From positions 27,763 to 91,762 of the forward strand of contig NZ_BAEP01000024.1 of assembly GCF_000315015.1 (NCBI RefSeq): 64,000 nt of DNA. The letters are read 5' to 3'. How positions within the stretch are numbered: the stretch's first letter is position 1; every line of letters begins with the position of its first letter. Of the stretch, positions 27,996-37,955 are shown one piece after another. Both the position numbers and the translations under genes were made by a program. Source of the DNA: Paraglaciecola mesophila KMM 241. Its GTDB lineage: Bacteria; Pseudomonadota; Gammaproteobacteria; Enterobacterales; Alteromonadaceae. Under the pieces are notes generated by a model, which worked only from the letters and a program-made list of their open reading frames with translations, made no database searches and was not told where the DNA came from.

Positions 27996-29939
27996 TTAAT
28001 CTAGTGAGAACTCATCAAATAATTGTACTTGTGAATCGAGGTCAGTTGGGTCAAAAACATAGCTTTTTACCGTTCCTGTACCAGTATCCATAACAGAAAA
28101 TACAGATAGCGTATTACTGGTTACAAAAGGCAAGTTAGGGTAATTTTCATTTTCAAAATCCATTGGGCTAAACACACTCGGAAAACTCATTGCTCTGCCA
28201 TGCGGATCCCCATTGGGTGGGTAATTTGCGATTGACCAACGGGGCGTATCCGAGTTCACATCAGCCCAAAAATCAGCATAACTTGCGCGTACATCCTTAG
28301 TATACTCGCCCGTGGTATCTATGTAGTAAGCACCATAAGAATTTCCCACATTTGAGCTTTCTAAATAATGCATGTTGTCTACTTGGGCTCTATTCCATAG
28401 GTGTGAATGCCCAATGTGAACCAGATTAACGCCATTTTCTAGCAGCATTGGCTCAATGTCATTCATCCAAACATCTTGGGCTAAAGGATACTGATAACGT
28501 ACTTCAGTTATATCGTCCAGCATGGGTTCCACCGTGTCAGTCCATGTCTCTTGAGACAAAGGAAAAGTCACCTCAGTGATAGTTTCAGCACCTGCGCTGC
28601 TGGTTTGTACTAGTTGCATTACCGGCTGAGAAAGCACCGGCACTGTATTGTCTCCCAAGCCAAAAACACCTTGGTGAGCCATAACCACTTTGTATTTTGC
28701 ATTCTTAAACTCATCGCTTTGCATGGTATTTTCTAGCCATGCGTATTGCTCTGAGTCCTTATCGAAGCGTTCGAATAAGAATTCACCGAATCCCCATTGA
28801 GAAGGCTCTTGTAAGGTACTCAAACCTTCTACAAATTTAGATTTATTGTCCCCTGAAACACTCCATGAGCGCCATATTCTTGAGACATTCATCGAGATAA
28901 TAAATACATCGCCAAACGAGCTAGAGAAATACTCTTCACCACCTAGGCCATCATCAGGGAATGAGAATATATCTAAAAAGCTTTGTTGATTGTGTGAGTT
29001 ATCAGCGATCCACTGTGCTTTAATATCAGCATCATCATTAGGGTTAACCTCGGCTTTGACTTGTTCGTACGCTACCTCTGCGTACCACTGGGGCTGTGGA
29101 TCATTAAAGCTGCCATTTAAGCTGTAACTTTCATCGTCTGGTGCGTATCGACCCATTACTTCGTGATTGCCAATGGTGCCAAATAACGGAGCATGTTGCA
29201 GAATTTCGCCACCGTTGTAAGGAAACCCCGGCAAGTACTTTTGGTAATGGCCTTGTAACGCAGGGAAAAAGCCAGGCGCATTGTCTTTTGCCTGATCAAA
29301 CCATTCTGATGCGCGGTCTGGTACGTTTACAAAATCCCCTGCGAAGAATACCGCATCAGGTGTACCAACGGTTTCAACAACCTTCTGATAATTCGCTACA
29401 ACGTTCTTTTTCGACTGCAAATCAGACGTGAGCAGTATCATCAATGCTTGATCTTTGGCAGGCTCTGGCGCCAAAGTAAATGTACTACTGGTAAATTCAA
29501 AACCGTCACTGTCAGTACTCGTAATGGAGTAATTTACACGCTCTCCCTGAGTCAAATCTGTCGCTGTCGCTTCATGACGGTAGATTGGTCGATACGTCAC
29601 TGCATCGTAGGTTTCCCCAAACTGTTGCGATGAAGCATCTTCCATCATTCGGGTTAATGCTGTGGTCGTGACTTGAGAGGTCGTTTTGTCATCATAGGTC
29701 AAGCTATGTTGGCTACCTTCAAAATTGGTGAACCAAACTACATTGACTGTTTTTTCAGAAGGTTTTTGTAAGAACGGGTCACTCAATAGCTTGTGAGCTG
29801 GGTTAACACTGACCGGGTCTTCTACAGGAACTTCCACTTCAACTATTTTGTCGTCATCACAGGCACTAAGGCCAGCTATCAAACATACAGCACCCATTGA
29901 ACGGGCTATCTTCGACATTTTATTCATTTCCATTCTCAT
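27996..29939 (-). CDS. Metallophosphoesterase lipoprotein
   Basis: About 647 residues. The signal ends in the lipobox GLSAC, then an acidic linker, a fibronectin/purple-acid-phosphatase-like N-terminal domain, and a calcineurin-type phosphoesterase domain. The dinuclear-metal motifs are all there: LLTSDLQ, FFAGDFVN, IGNHE, MAHQG and GHSHLWNR. The expected role is phosphate-ester cleavage at the outer membrane or in the periplasm. Several in-frame ATGs and a TTG cluster at the start; the choice is arbitrary within eight codons. A long insertion between the GNHE and the last His motifs carries repeated PLSQETWTD/PLAQDVWMN-like segments. Confidence 0.85.
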   Translation of the reverse strand: MRMEMNKMSKIARSMGAVCLIAGLSACDDDKIVEVEVPVEDPVSVNPAHKLLSDPFLQKPSEKTVNVVWFTNFEGSQHSLTYDDKTTSQVTTTALTRMMEDASSQQFGETYDAVTYRPIYRHEATATDLTQGERVNYSITSTDSDGFEFTSSTFTLAPEPAKDQALMILLTSDLQSKKNVVANYQKVVETVGTPDAVFFAGDFVNVPDRASEWFDQAKDNAPGFFPALQGHYQKYLPGFPYNGGEILQHAPLFGTIGNHEVMGRYAPDDESYSLNGSFNDPQPQWYAEVAYEQVKAEVNPNDDADIKAQWIADNSHNQQSFLDIFSFPDDGLGGEEYFSSSFGDVFIISMNVSRIWRSWSVSGDNKSKFVEGLSTLQEPSQWGFGEFLFERFDKDSEQYAWLENTMQSDEFKNAKYKVVMAHQGVFGLGDNTVPVLSQPVMQLVQTSSAGAETITEVTFPLSQETWTDTVEPMLDDITEVRYQYPLAQDVWMNDIEPMLLENGVNLVHIGHSHLWNRAQVDNMHYLESSNVGNSYGAYYIDTTGEYTKDVRASYADFWADVNSDTPRWSIANYPPNGDPHGRAMSFPSVFSPMDFENENYPNLPFVTSNTLSVFSVMDTGTGTVKSYVFDPTDLDSQVQLFDEFSLD

Positions 29940-29942
29940 CAA

Positions 29943-30372
29943 TTAACGGTAGGTTGAATTGCTTATTCATAACCAAGAAGTTTGAACGACTAAATAATTC
30001 AAGGAAAAGACTAGATGAGTAGAAAGACAGAAATGTTACATCGCAAAACTGTTATAAAACTTTCACAATTCACTAGTTTATGACAGAAAGGCGACTAAAT
30101 CAGCTATAAGCTAGGTATGTTGCAGGATGAAAAAGATGTGAGCGGTAAGCAAATTCCCCTTAGCGAGAAAAATTGACACTATATTTCCAAATTCAGGTTC
30201 GACAATAACGCCAGTGCCATGTGCACTTTTAGGTAGAGAAGGGCCGTCAGCCAAGAAGGGCCATCACAGGAAAACGACCGCTCTTGGCTATAAGTAACAC
30301 TAGACAATCGCGGTTATGCGGCGATGAGCTTTAGCCGCCCATCGCCACTGAATAGAAATTCTAGTTAAAGAC
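29943..30372. other. Intergenic region
   Basis: About 430 bases. The right part would carry the phosphoesterase-side leader; the left part, just after the efflux operon, contains the stem-loop at 30320-30346. No ORF or RNA gene is recognised. Confidence 0.4.
30320..30346 (-). terminator. Stem-loop after the RND efflux operon
   Basis: GGCGATG pairs with CATCGCC around a 13-base loop, 27 bases past the stop of the outer-membrane factor gene. No T run follows, so it is only a possible terminator. Confidence 0.4.
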
Positions 30373-31848
30373 TTAGCCTTCTCCTGGGGTCACGGCAACT
30401 GCCATATTCTCATTCGCGGCATCAGCCAACCCTCCACCTAATACACGATATAGAGTAACCCGGTTGATGAGATCAGTTTGACGGGTGCTGACCAATGTTT
30501 GGCTCGCATTGTACATAGTCCGCTGCGCCTCTAGTGCATTTTGAAAACTGTCCACGCCACCTTTATAACGCGCAAGTGACAAGTCATAGCTGCGTGTTGC
30601 CGCTGCAACCAATGCCTCTTGTGCAGCAAGTTGCTCCTGAATGGTCGCCTTACGCGCTAAGGCATCAGCCACTTCTGAAAACGCGCTTTGAATCGCATAT
30701 TCGTAAGCCGCTAAAAACTTCTGCTTTTGAGCCTGCGTAAACGCCAATTGGGCATCGTTAGCACCACCAGTAAAAATAGGAATATTTAAACTCGGCGCCA
30801 ATGTCCAGATTGAACTTGCGCCACCACTGAAAATATCCGCTAACACCGAGCTCGCTAACCCGCCTGTAGCTGTTAACGACAAGGATGGGAAAAACGCTGC
30901 TCTGGCCGCGCCTATATCGGCATTTGCTGATTTCAAGTCGTGTTCAGCTGAAAGCACATCAGGTCTTTGCAACAACACATCTGAAGATAGTCCGGCTGGA
31001 ATATCACTCACTAACTCGGCACCATCTGGCAACGCACTGGGCAACAATGTGGTATCAAGTTGTTGGCCAACCAATAAGCGCAACGCATTGATATCTTGCT
31101 CTACTTGGGTGTTGAAACTGGCAATATCTGAGCGAGCTGTATGATATACGGTCTGTGCACTGGCTAAATCAATCTTAGAATCAACCCCTAGCTCCAAGCG
31201 CTTTTTGGTGATATCCATTGTTTTTTGCGCGTTGCCCGCTGTTTCTTTTGCAAGGCTGAGCAAACTGCTGTCAGATGCAAGCGTCAACCAAGCATTCGCA
31301 ACTTCACCAATTAAGGCAATCTGGGCTGCCTTAGCGGTTTCAGCACTGGCTAAGTAACTTTGCATATCCGCTTCACTCAAGCTGCGGTTTTTACCGAATA
31401 AGTCAATCTCGTAACCACTCAAACCCGCTTCTGCCTGATACAAGGTTGAAATGTCGCCATCAGAAGACTTCGCTCGTGTACCACTCAACCCTGCGCTGAT
31501 CTGCGGGTAAAGATCTGCTTTTTGAATACGATAGGTAGCACGAGCAGACTCTACGTCAGCCAAGGTTTCACGCAGGCTTCTGTTGCTGCTAAGCGCCAGC
31601 TCTATCACTTGGGTTAAACGAGGTTCGTGAATAAACTGCCTCCAAGGTAACTCAGCTGCTTTTTGCGAAGTTAACCCTGGCGTTTCCTCCAGAGTTTTGC
31701 TTTGCTGTTGCGCCCAGTCGCTCGCTATCGGTAATTCCGAGCGTTCGTAGTCAGGTGCCATCGAGCTACACCCTGCTAATTCGATGGCACACACCACTGA
31801 TAATAATGCTGGGCGTATAGTGCGAGTGGTTAATTTAATCACGGGCAT
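30373..31848 (-). CDS. RND efflux outer-membrane factor (OprM/NodT-type lipoprotein)
   Basis: An outer-membrane channel lipoprotein of a tripartite drug or solvent efflux pump. The signal ends in IELAGC. Two repeated outer-membrane-efflux domains follow, with long helices and the typical YEIDLFGKNRSLSEA and RPDVLSAEHDLKSANADIGAARAAFFPS patterns. I place the start at MPVIKL (31848), which overlaps the end of the transporter gene by 14 bases; a start 8 codons earlier (31872) is also open. It is the third gene of the operon adaptor-transporter-channel. Confidence 0.87.
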   Translation of the reverse strand: MPVIKLTTRTIRPALLSVVCAIELAGCSSMAPDYERSELPIASDWAQQQSKTLEETPGLTSQKAAELPWRQFIHEPRLTQVIELALSSNRSLRETLADVESARATYRIQKADLYPQISAGLSGTRAKSSDGDISTLYQAEAGLSGYEIDLFGKNRSLSEADMQSYLASAETAKAAQIALIGEVANAWLTLASDSSLLSLAKETAGNAQKTMDITKKRLELGVDSKIDLASAQTVYHTARSDIASFNTQVEQDINALRLLVGQQLDTTLLPSALPDGAELVSDIPAGLSSDVLLQRPDVLSAEHDLKSANADIGAARAAFFPSLSLTATGGLASSVLADIFSGGASSIWTLAPSLNIPIFTGGANDAQLAFTQAQKQKFLAAYEYAIQSAFSEVADALARKATIQEQLAAQEALVAAATRSYDLSLARYKGGVDSFQNALEAQRTMYNASQTLVSTRQTDLINRVTLYRVLGGGLADAANENMAVAVTPGEG

Positions 31849-34800
31849 TCTCCATTTTTTTAGGCTCATCATTATAAACAGGGCGTCTTTTTGAAAAGAT
31901 CCCGCGAATGATTACGAAGAATAAAGGTACAAAGAAAATCCCAAAAATCGTCGCCGTAAGCGTACCACCTAAAATACCGGTACCGATTGAAATTCGGCTG
32001 TTTGCGCCAGCACCAGATGAAATTGCCAATGGCAAAATACCAAACATAAAGGCCAGTGAAGTCATGATGATAGGGCGTAAGCGAAGCTTAGCTGCTTCAA
32101 CAGCAGAACCCACTAGCGACATGCCTTTTTGATAAGACGCTTCAGCAAACTCAACTATGAGTATGGCGTTTTTGGAGGCCAACCCTATGGTGGTCAATAA
32201 GGCCACTTGGAAGTAAATATCGTTTTCAAGCCCGCGCAGGGTTGAGGCCAGCGCAGCACCGACTACCCCAAGTGGTATAACCAGTATGACTGATAAAGGC
32301 ACTGACCAGCTTTCATATAGAGCAGCAAGAGCTAAGAAAACCACTAAAATTGATATGGCATACAACATAGTCGACTGGCCGCTTGATAGCTTTTCCTGAT
32401 AAGACAAACCACTCCAAGCGAAGCTTAACTTTCCTTGACCCACTTCTTGAACTAATTGCTCTAATTCAGTCATCGCCTGACCAGAGCTAACGCCGCTGGC
32501 AGCTGAGCCTTGTATTTGATACGAAGCAATACCGTTGAAACGCGACAAACTTTGCGGTGCACTAGACCAAGACGAAGTGCTAAAGGCTGAGAATGACGTC
32601 ATGGTGGTTTCACCATCCGCGTTTTGCCCTCGCACATACCAATCATTCAAATCTTCTGGTTTAGAGCGGTACTGCGCTTCACTTTCGATATACACCTTTT
32701 TCACTCGGCCATCATCGATAAAGTCATTCACATACGAGCCAGCCCATGCAGCAGTCAACGTGTTAGACACATCCGCCAGCGATAACCCAAGGGACGTCGC
32801 TTTGCCATGATCTATGTCTATTTTCAGTTGAGGAGTGTTACTCAATGCCCCTTCGCGCACCCCCATCAGCATCTCACTTTGCCTTGCTGCGGCCATAAAC
32901 TCGTCTTTTAAAGCAGTGAGTTCGTCTCGGCTTGTGCCAGCAGCCGCCTGCAGTTCAAAGGTAAAACCATTACTTTGACCTAAGCCTTGAATAACGGGCT
33001 GCGACAATGCAAATATACTTGCATCACGTATTGTGGATAGATTCTTATTTATGCGTCCAATCAGCGCATCTGCACTTTGGTCGTCCTCAGTTCTATCATC
33101 CCATGGGGTTAACGACACAAAGCCCATACCGGCATTTTGGCCACTACCTGAGAAGTTAAAACCAGAAATACTGAACACCCGTTGAATATCTTCAGACTCA
33201 TTTTCCAGCAAGTATTGCTCTACCTGCTCAGAAACGTCGCGTGTTCTGGATATAGATGCACCAACAGGCATGTTCACTTGAAACATAATACTGCCTTGAT
33301 CTTCTTGGGGTAAGAATCCTGTGGGCATACGTACCACCAATAACCCTAACACCACGATAATTACGCCATACCCTAATACCCAGCGCACTTTGCGGGTGAT
33401 GATTTTACCTACCTGGCTGGTATACGAGGCCGTCAACTTTTCGAACATACGATTGAAGCGCGCAAAGAAACCTTTACCTTTTTCACTATGCTCTTTATGG
33501 GTTAAGAAGCTGGCACACAGAGTAGGGCTTAAGGTCAACGCCACAATTACAGATAAGGTCATAGATGACACTATCGCAATAGAGAACTGCTTGTAGATTA
33601 CCCCTGTTGAGCCGCCAAAAAAGGCCATGGGTAAGAATACCGCAGACAAGACCACCGCAATACCAATCAAAGCACCACTGATTTCAGACATAGATTCGAT
33701 GGTAGCGTCTCGTGGCGAAAGGTTTTTCTCACGCATCAGGCGTTCGACGTTTTCCACCACCACGATGGCATCATCTACCAGCAAGCCGATAGAGAGCACA
33801 ATGCCGAACATGGTTAGGGTGTTAATGGAAAAGCCAAACGCCGATAACACTCCAAACGTACCCAATAGCACCACAGGCACCGCAATGGCGGGGATCAATG
33901 TGGCGCGCCAGTTTTGTAAGAACAACCACATAACCAGTACTACCAATACCACTGCTTCGCCCAATGTCTGCACCACTTCACTGATAGAAATTTTAATGAA
34001 GTCCGTACTGTCCCGAGGGAAAGTGACCTCATAGCCCTCAGGTAAATTAAGAGCAAGCTCGGCGACTTTGTCTTTGACGCGAGTGGCGGTATCAAGTGCA
34101 TTCGCACCGGGTGTTAGCATCACAGCGATACCTGATGCTGGGTGACCGTTTAACCGCGGTATGGCGTCGTAACTTTCACTGCCAATCTCAACACGTGCTA
34201 CATCACCTAAGCGCACCCTGGCGCCGCTGGTATCTGATTTTAAAATAATATCGCGAAACTGGTCAGGCGTTTCTAACATTGACTGTGCGGTTACGGTGGC
34301 GTTTAGCTCTTGATTATCAAGGGCAGGCACAGCACCAATTTTACCCGCGGGTACCTGTATGTTCTGCGCCGCGAGAGCAGTTGTAATATCCGACGGCATC
34401 AATTCATAAGCGGCCAATTTAGTTGGGTCTAGCCAGATACGCATGGCGTATTGTGAGCCGAATACGCGGGTGTCACCTACGCCGTCTATTCGTGCCAGTG
34501 AATCTTCCATACTGGAAGAAATATAATCAGAGATATCAAACGCCGAGGCTTTATCTGTGGTGTCATATACCGCCGTAACCAGCAAGAAATCCGTATTGGA
34601 CTTGGTTACCGTTACCCCCTGAGATTGTACTGATTCAGGTAAGCGCGAGGTCACTTGTTGTACCTTATTCTGTACCTGTACTTGGGCAAAATCGGCGTCT
34701 GTGCCCTCTTCAAAAGTCACATTTACTGATGCAGAGCCGTCAGATGTACTCGAGGACGAAAAATACAACAGCCCATCTAATCCTGTTAGTTGTTGCTCTA

Positions 34801-34996
34801 AAATTTGCGTCACGCTGTTTTCAACAGTTTCTGCATCCGCTCCAGTGTAAGTTGTACTTACCGAGATAACGGGGGGCGCCACAGTAGGATACTGTGCTAT
34901 AGGCAGCGACATAATAGACGCGATACCCGTAAGCATAATGATAATCGATATAACCCAGGCAAAAACTGGGCGGTCAATAAAGAAACGTGCAAACAT
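31835..34996 (-). CDS. RND efflux transporter, HAE1 family (AcrB/MexB-like)
   Basis: A 1053-residue inner-membrane proton antiporter with 12 membrane helices and two large periplasmic loops. The proton-relay Asp pair is at about 407-408 (GLLVDDAIVVVENVER) and the Lys at about 941 (SKNAILIVEFAE). The length and the N-terminus (FARFFIDRPVFAWV) are classic for multidrug HAE1 pumps. The gene is three bases from the adaptor upstream and overlaps the outer-membrane factor downstream. No TetR or two-component regulator is adjacent, so local control is not visible. Confidence 0.93.
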   Translation of the reverse strand: MFARFFIDRPVFAWVISIIIMLTGIASIMSLPIAQYPTVAPPVISVSTTYTGADAETVENSVTQILEQQLTGLDGLLYFSSSSTSDGSASVNVTFEEGTDADFAQVQVQNKVQQVTSRLPESVQSQGVTVTKSNTDFLLVTAVYDTTDKASAFDISDYISSSMEDSLARIDGVGDTRVFGSQYAMRIWLDPTKLAAYELMPSDITTALAAQNIQVPAGKIGAVPALDNQELNATVTAQSMLETPDQFRDIILKSDTSGARVRLGDVARVEIGSESYDAIPRLNGHPASGIAVMLTPGANALDTATRVKDKVAELALNLPEGYEVTFPRDSTDFIKISISEVVQTLGEAVVLVVLVMWLFLQNWRATLIPAIAVPVVLLGTFGVLSAFGFSINTLTMFGIVLSIGLLVDDAIVVVENVERLMREKNLSPRDATIESMSEISGALIGIAVVLSAVFLPMAFFGGSTGVIYKQFSIAIVSSMTLSVIVALTLSPTLCASFLTHKEHSEKGKGFFARFNRMFEKLTASYTSQVGKIITRKVRWVLGYGVIIVVLGLLVVRMPTGFLPQEDQGSIMFQVNMPVGASISRTRDVSEQVEQYLLENESEDIQRVFSISGFNFSGSGQNAGMGFVSLTPWDDRTEDDQSADALIGRINKNLSTIRDASIFALSQPVIQGLGQSNGFTFELQAAAGTSRDELTALKDEFMAAARQSEMLMGVREGALSNTPQLKIDIDHGKATSLGLSLADVSNTLTAAWAGSYVNDFIDDGRVKKVYIESEAQYRSKPEDLNDWYVRGQNADGETTMTSFSAFSTSSWSSAPQSLSRFNGIASYQIQGSAASGVSSGQAMTELEQLVQEVGQGKLSFAWSGLSYQEKLSSGQSTMLYAISILVVFLALAALYESWSVPLSVILVIPLGVVGAALASTLRGLENDIYFQVALLTTIGLASKNAILIVEFAEASYQKGMSLVGSAVEAAKLRLRPIIMTSLAFMFGILPLAISSGAGANSRISIGTGILGGTLTATIFGIFFVPLFFVIIRGIFSKRRPVYNDEPKKMENARD

Positions 34997-34999
34997 GTT

Positions 35000-36202
35000 T
35001 TACACGCCCCCTTTTGCAGCAGAAGGGGCAGAAGACGAATTGCCTGATTGAGCTGCAACAGCAACCATCTTGCCATTACTCTGCATTTGTACTTCTACCG
35101 TTTTCACTTCACTACCTGGGCCAACCTTGCTTGAGCCCTCTACCAATAATTTGTCACCCGCTTTTAAACCTGAGCTAATAAACCATTTGTTACCAACTGC
35201 GCTGATGGTTTTAACCACGCGCGACTGCACCTTGTTGCCCTCGTCAATTACGTAAGCGTATGCATCACCTGCCGGGTTATGGTAAACACCTTGCTGAGGT
35301 ACAAGAATGGCGTTGTCATCAACCGCTTCATTGACTCGAGTACGCACAAACATTCCTGGCAACAACACTCCGTCAGGGTTAGGAAATTCAGCTCTTAGCG
35401 TCACGGCACCCGTTGAGGCGTCAACAGCTACTTCTTGCATTTTAAGCTGGCCTTTTAGCTCGTATTCACTGCCATCTTCAAGAAGCAAAGAAACATCAGT
35501 CGAGCCTTTTTTAATATCTGTTTTGGCTAACAATTGACGTAATTTTAAAATTTCTGTGCTGCTTTTAATCATGTCCACATAAATAGGGTCTAAGGTACGA
35601 ATTGTCGAAAGAGCGGTCGTTTGTGATGCTGTGACTAATGCACCTGGGGTTACATTAGAAATACCAATCCGCCCTGAGATAGGCGCTTTTACTTTGCTAA
35701 ACTCAAGGTTGATGCGCGCCGTTTCAAGGGCTGCCTCAAAACGTTCGATATCTGCTTTGGCTTCTAAATAGGTTGCATGTGCATCGTCTGCATCTTGTTG
35801 CGAAACACCTTCAAATTCCAACAGGTCAGCGAAACGCTGATCTTTAAGCTTGGCGGTTTCAACGGTTGCTTTAGCGCTGTTTAAGTTTGCTTTCGCTTCG
35901 TTGACAGCAGCTTGAAAAGTGGCAGGCTCGATTTGATACAAAACGTCACCTTCTTCTACAAACTCGCCCTCAGTAAATAAGCGCTCATGCACAATACCAC
36001 CGACCTGGGGACGGACTTCAGCCGTCAACGTGGCCACCACTCTACCTTGCATCTGAGTCTCAATTTTATGCTCGCTAGGGGTCACTATGAGATAAGCAAC
36101 TTCAGTAACACGCGCAGCCTGAGGCTGAGTTGTTTCTTGCTGGCAGCCACTTAGCAGTACAGAGGCTAATAACAGCCCCCCGATACACGTTGAGTATTTC
36201 AT
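35000..36202 (-). CDS. RND efflux periplasmic adaptor (AcrA/MexA-like)
   Basis: A 400-residue membrane-fusion lipoprotein. The lipobox is LLSGC; a lipoyl-type half motif (VVATLTAEVRPQVGGIV), an alpha hairpin, a second half (SKVKAPISGRIG) and a beta-barrel domain follow in the expected order. It links the RND pump to the outer-membrane factor and is the first gene of the operon. Confidence 0.92.
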   Translation of the reverse strand: MKYSTCIGGLLLASVLLSGCQQETTQPQAARVTEVAYLIVTPSEHKIETQMQGRVVATLTAEVRPQVGGIVHERLFTEGEFVEEGDVLYQIEPATFQAAVNEAKANLNSAKATVETAKLKDQRFADLLEFEGVSQQDADDAHATYLEAKADIERFEAALETARINLEFSKVKAPISGRIGISNVTPGALVTASQTTALSTIRTLDPIYVDMIKSSTEILKLRQLLAKTDIKKGSTDVSLLLEDGSEYELKGQLKMQEVAVDASTGAVTLRAEFPNPDGVLLPGMFVRTRVNEAVDDNAILVPQQGVYHNPAGDAYAYVIDEGNKVQSRVVKTISAVGNKWFISSGLKAGDKLLVEGSSKVGPGSEVKTVEVQMQSNGKMVAVAAQSGNSSSAPSAAKGGV

Positions 36203-36602
36203 GGTAAAGCGTTCCTCGTGATAAATTAAAAACGTGAGACAAAAGACAAACTTTCCAACGATGGTTAATCAAGGAAATGTTGTCACTGCCTATAATGGCG
36301 AAAATAGTAGCAAACTGAGGGTTAAGATAGGGTTAACTTACATCAATAAAATGCCCTAAGTGCTAGGAACTACAGGACCTAGAGCAAGGTTAAATGTAAG
36401 TAAGTATGTAAAAGTGCCGAATTTTTAAAACAGCTGAAACAATCGGCAACTGGCGCTTAAATCCAGTGCCGAGAGCTCTTGATATATACGGTGAATCTCA
36501 CGGTTCAGCTTAGGCTAAATGAGCCTTTTCAATCTGCGCTCTTCGGGCCAAAAGATGCACCAACCAGCAAGTAAATAAGCGAGCACTCATTTTTTGTCTA
36601 GT
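36203..36602. other. Intergenic region
   Basis: About 400 bases between the truncated DUF4105 gene and the efflux operon, all on the minus strand. It should contain the efflux promoter. No regulator gene, RNA or strong hairpin is seen. Confidence 0.4.
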
Positions 36603-37937
36603 TTAAAAATACCAACTGCCGCTTAAGGAGAGCTCTGTATTGTTGTGATGGCTGATACCCAAACGAATATCAGATGACTTGGATGCAAAAGCACTTACTT
36701 CACAGGTACTTTTTATCTTTTTTTGATAAGCATGGCTGTCTATGCGGATCGGAAACACCAATTTACACAAACCTTTATAGGCATCCGTTTGCCATAGAAC
36801 GCCCAACGTCGGTAACAACATAAAGCGCGTATCAAGTGAATCAGGTGTTTGTACTCTGCCGAGGGCCAATGCATAAAGCGTTGTATCACCCAATGCAATT
36901 CCTTTACCGAAGCCACTTTCTAGGAAGAATTCATTACTGACATCCGCGGGCCCTAAATAGTCTCGTTCGTTACCCAAGCGCAGCTGCCACGCTATACCTA
37001 TATCACCCGGTAAACCGGTCGCTCCGGTATCGACAGTTTCTATATTCAGCAGATCTAATTTACTCAACGCCAAATTACCATCCGTTACACGTAATGTCAG
37101 CGCTGCCATTGATAATGCTGAGTTTGCAAGGATACCACCGCCGCGGGCTAGCATGTCGTAGTAGGCTGGGCGAAACATGACCTCTGCGAAGCCTCCGTGG
37201 TCATTCTTGTGCCCTAATGTCGTCCGCACTGTGGTGGGGTCTTGCCCTGTGTGCGGCAACACTTCAGTATGCGTACTCCACTGCACTTTTTTGGCTGGTA
37301 AAACGATACGTGCTCGCTGAGCATTTCTTTTAAGTGACTGCAGTGTCTTATCATCTTTATTTAATTCTAGGCTGAAATTGACGTAGTCGAGTAAGACATC
37401 GAGTAACATCAGCTGTTGTTTCAGTGGCAACGCCACGAGATACGTTTGGATCTCCTCTAGCGTATTTGCGTTATTAACGATGTCGCTCAGTTTCTCCTGC
37501 ATCGTCACGTTTAATTCAGCAAAATGTTGTCTAAACCGCGCTTGGCGAGAAAGTGTGTGCTCTACCTTTTGCACGGCGGGGTGACCCGAAATCGTTGTTG
37601 CTTGCTCAAGGGCTGAAAATACGCTGATGGGTAATACGAAAGGCCGCCTATTTGATATTAAGTCTTGCTCTAATACTAGCTCGAGCATTTTGGCAATATG
37701 ATACGCGCAATTGCGGTGGGTAAAATAATAGCGATATTCTGTGAAAAGCAACTCCCAAGCATGGGCAATTAATATCGTTTTTTCGTCAGACGTTAAATTT
37801 AAGGTGTATTGCCAAAGGTCACGCATTTCAACTTCAGCGTAATTAATATTGTAGCGGTAATAGTGGTTGCTGCTGTACTTAGCGTCATACCCCCCACTAA
37901 TCCCTTTAAGATATAAGCCACTGTTATTACTTTGCAT
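36603..37937 (-). pseudogene. DUF4105 (Lnb-like periplasmic) protein, 5'-truncated
   Basis: A 444-residue frame that starts in the middle of a DUF4105 domain. LYLKGISGGYDAKY, EMRDLWQYTLNL and YYFTHRNCAYHIAKMLE are the second half of that domain. The usual signal peptide and the first half, with its FGHT-type motif, are missing. The C-terminal 250 residues look like an outer-membrane barrel ending in WYF. Without a signal peptide the barrel could not reach the outer membrane. The frame continues without a break from the upstream gene, separated by one TGA and six codons, which suggests a deletion junction. AAGGG lies only two bases before the ATG. Probably a remnant; a functional short form is not excluded. 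Confidence 0.65.
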
Positions 37938-37955
37938 AGCCCTTAAATAGCATCT

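Noticed and set aside
27839..28093. 84-codon plus-strand ORF near the metallophosphoesterase end
   Set aside because: It overlaps the coding end of that gene and a terminator hairpin; no ribosome site.
33627..34034. 135-codon plus-strand ORF within the RND pump gene
   Set aside because: The composition (Thr/Ser/Asn-rich) is that of an antisense read of membrane helices; no start signal.
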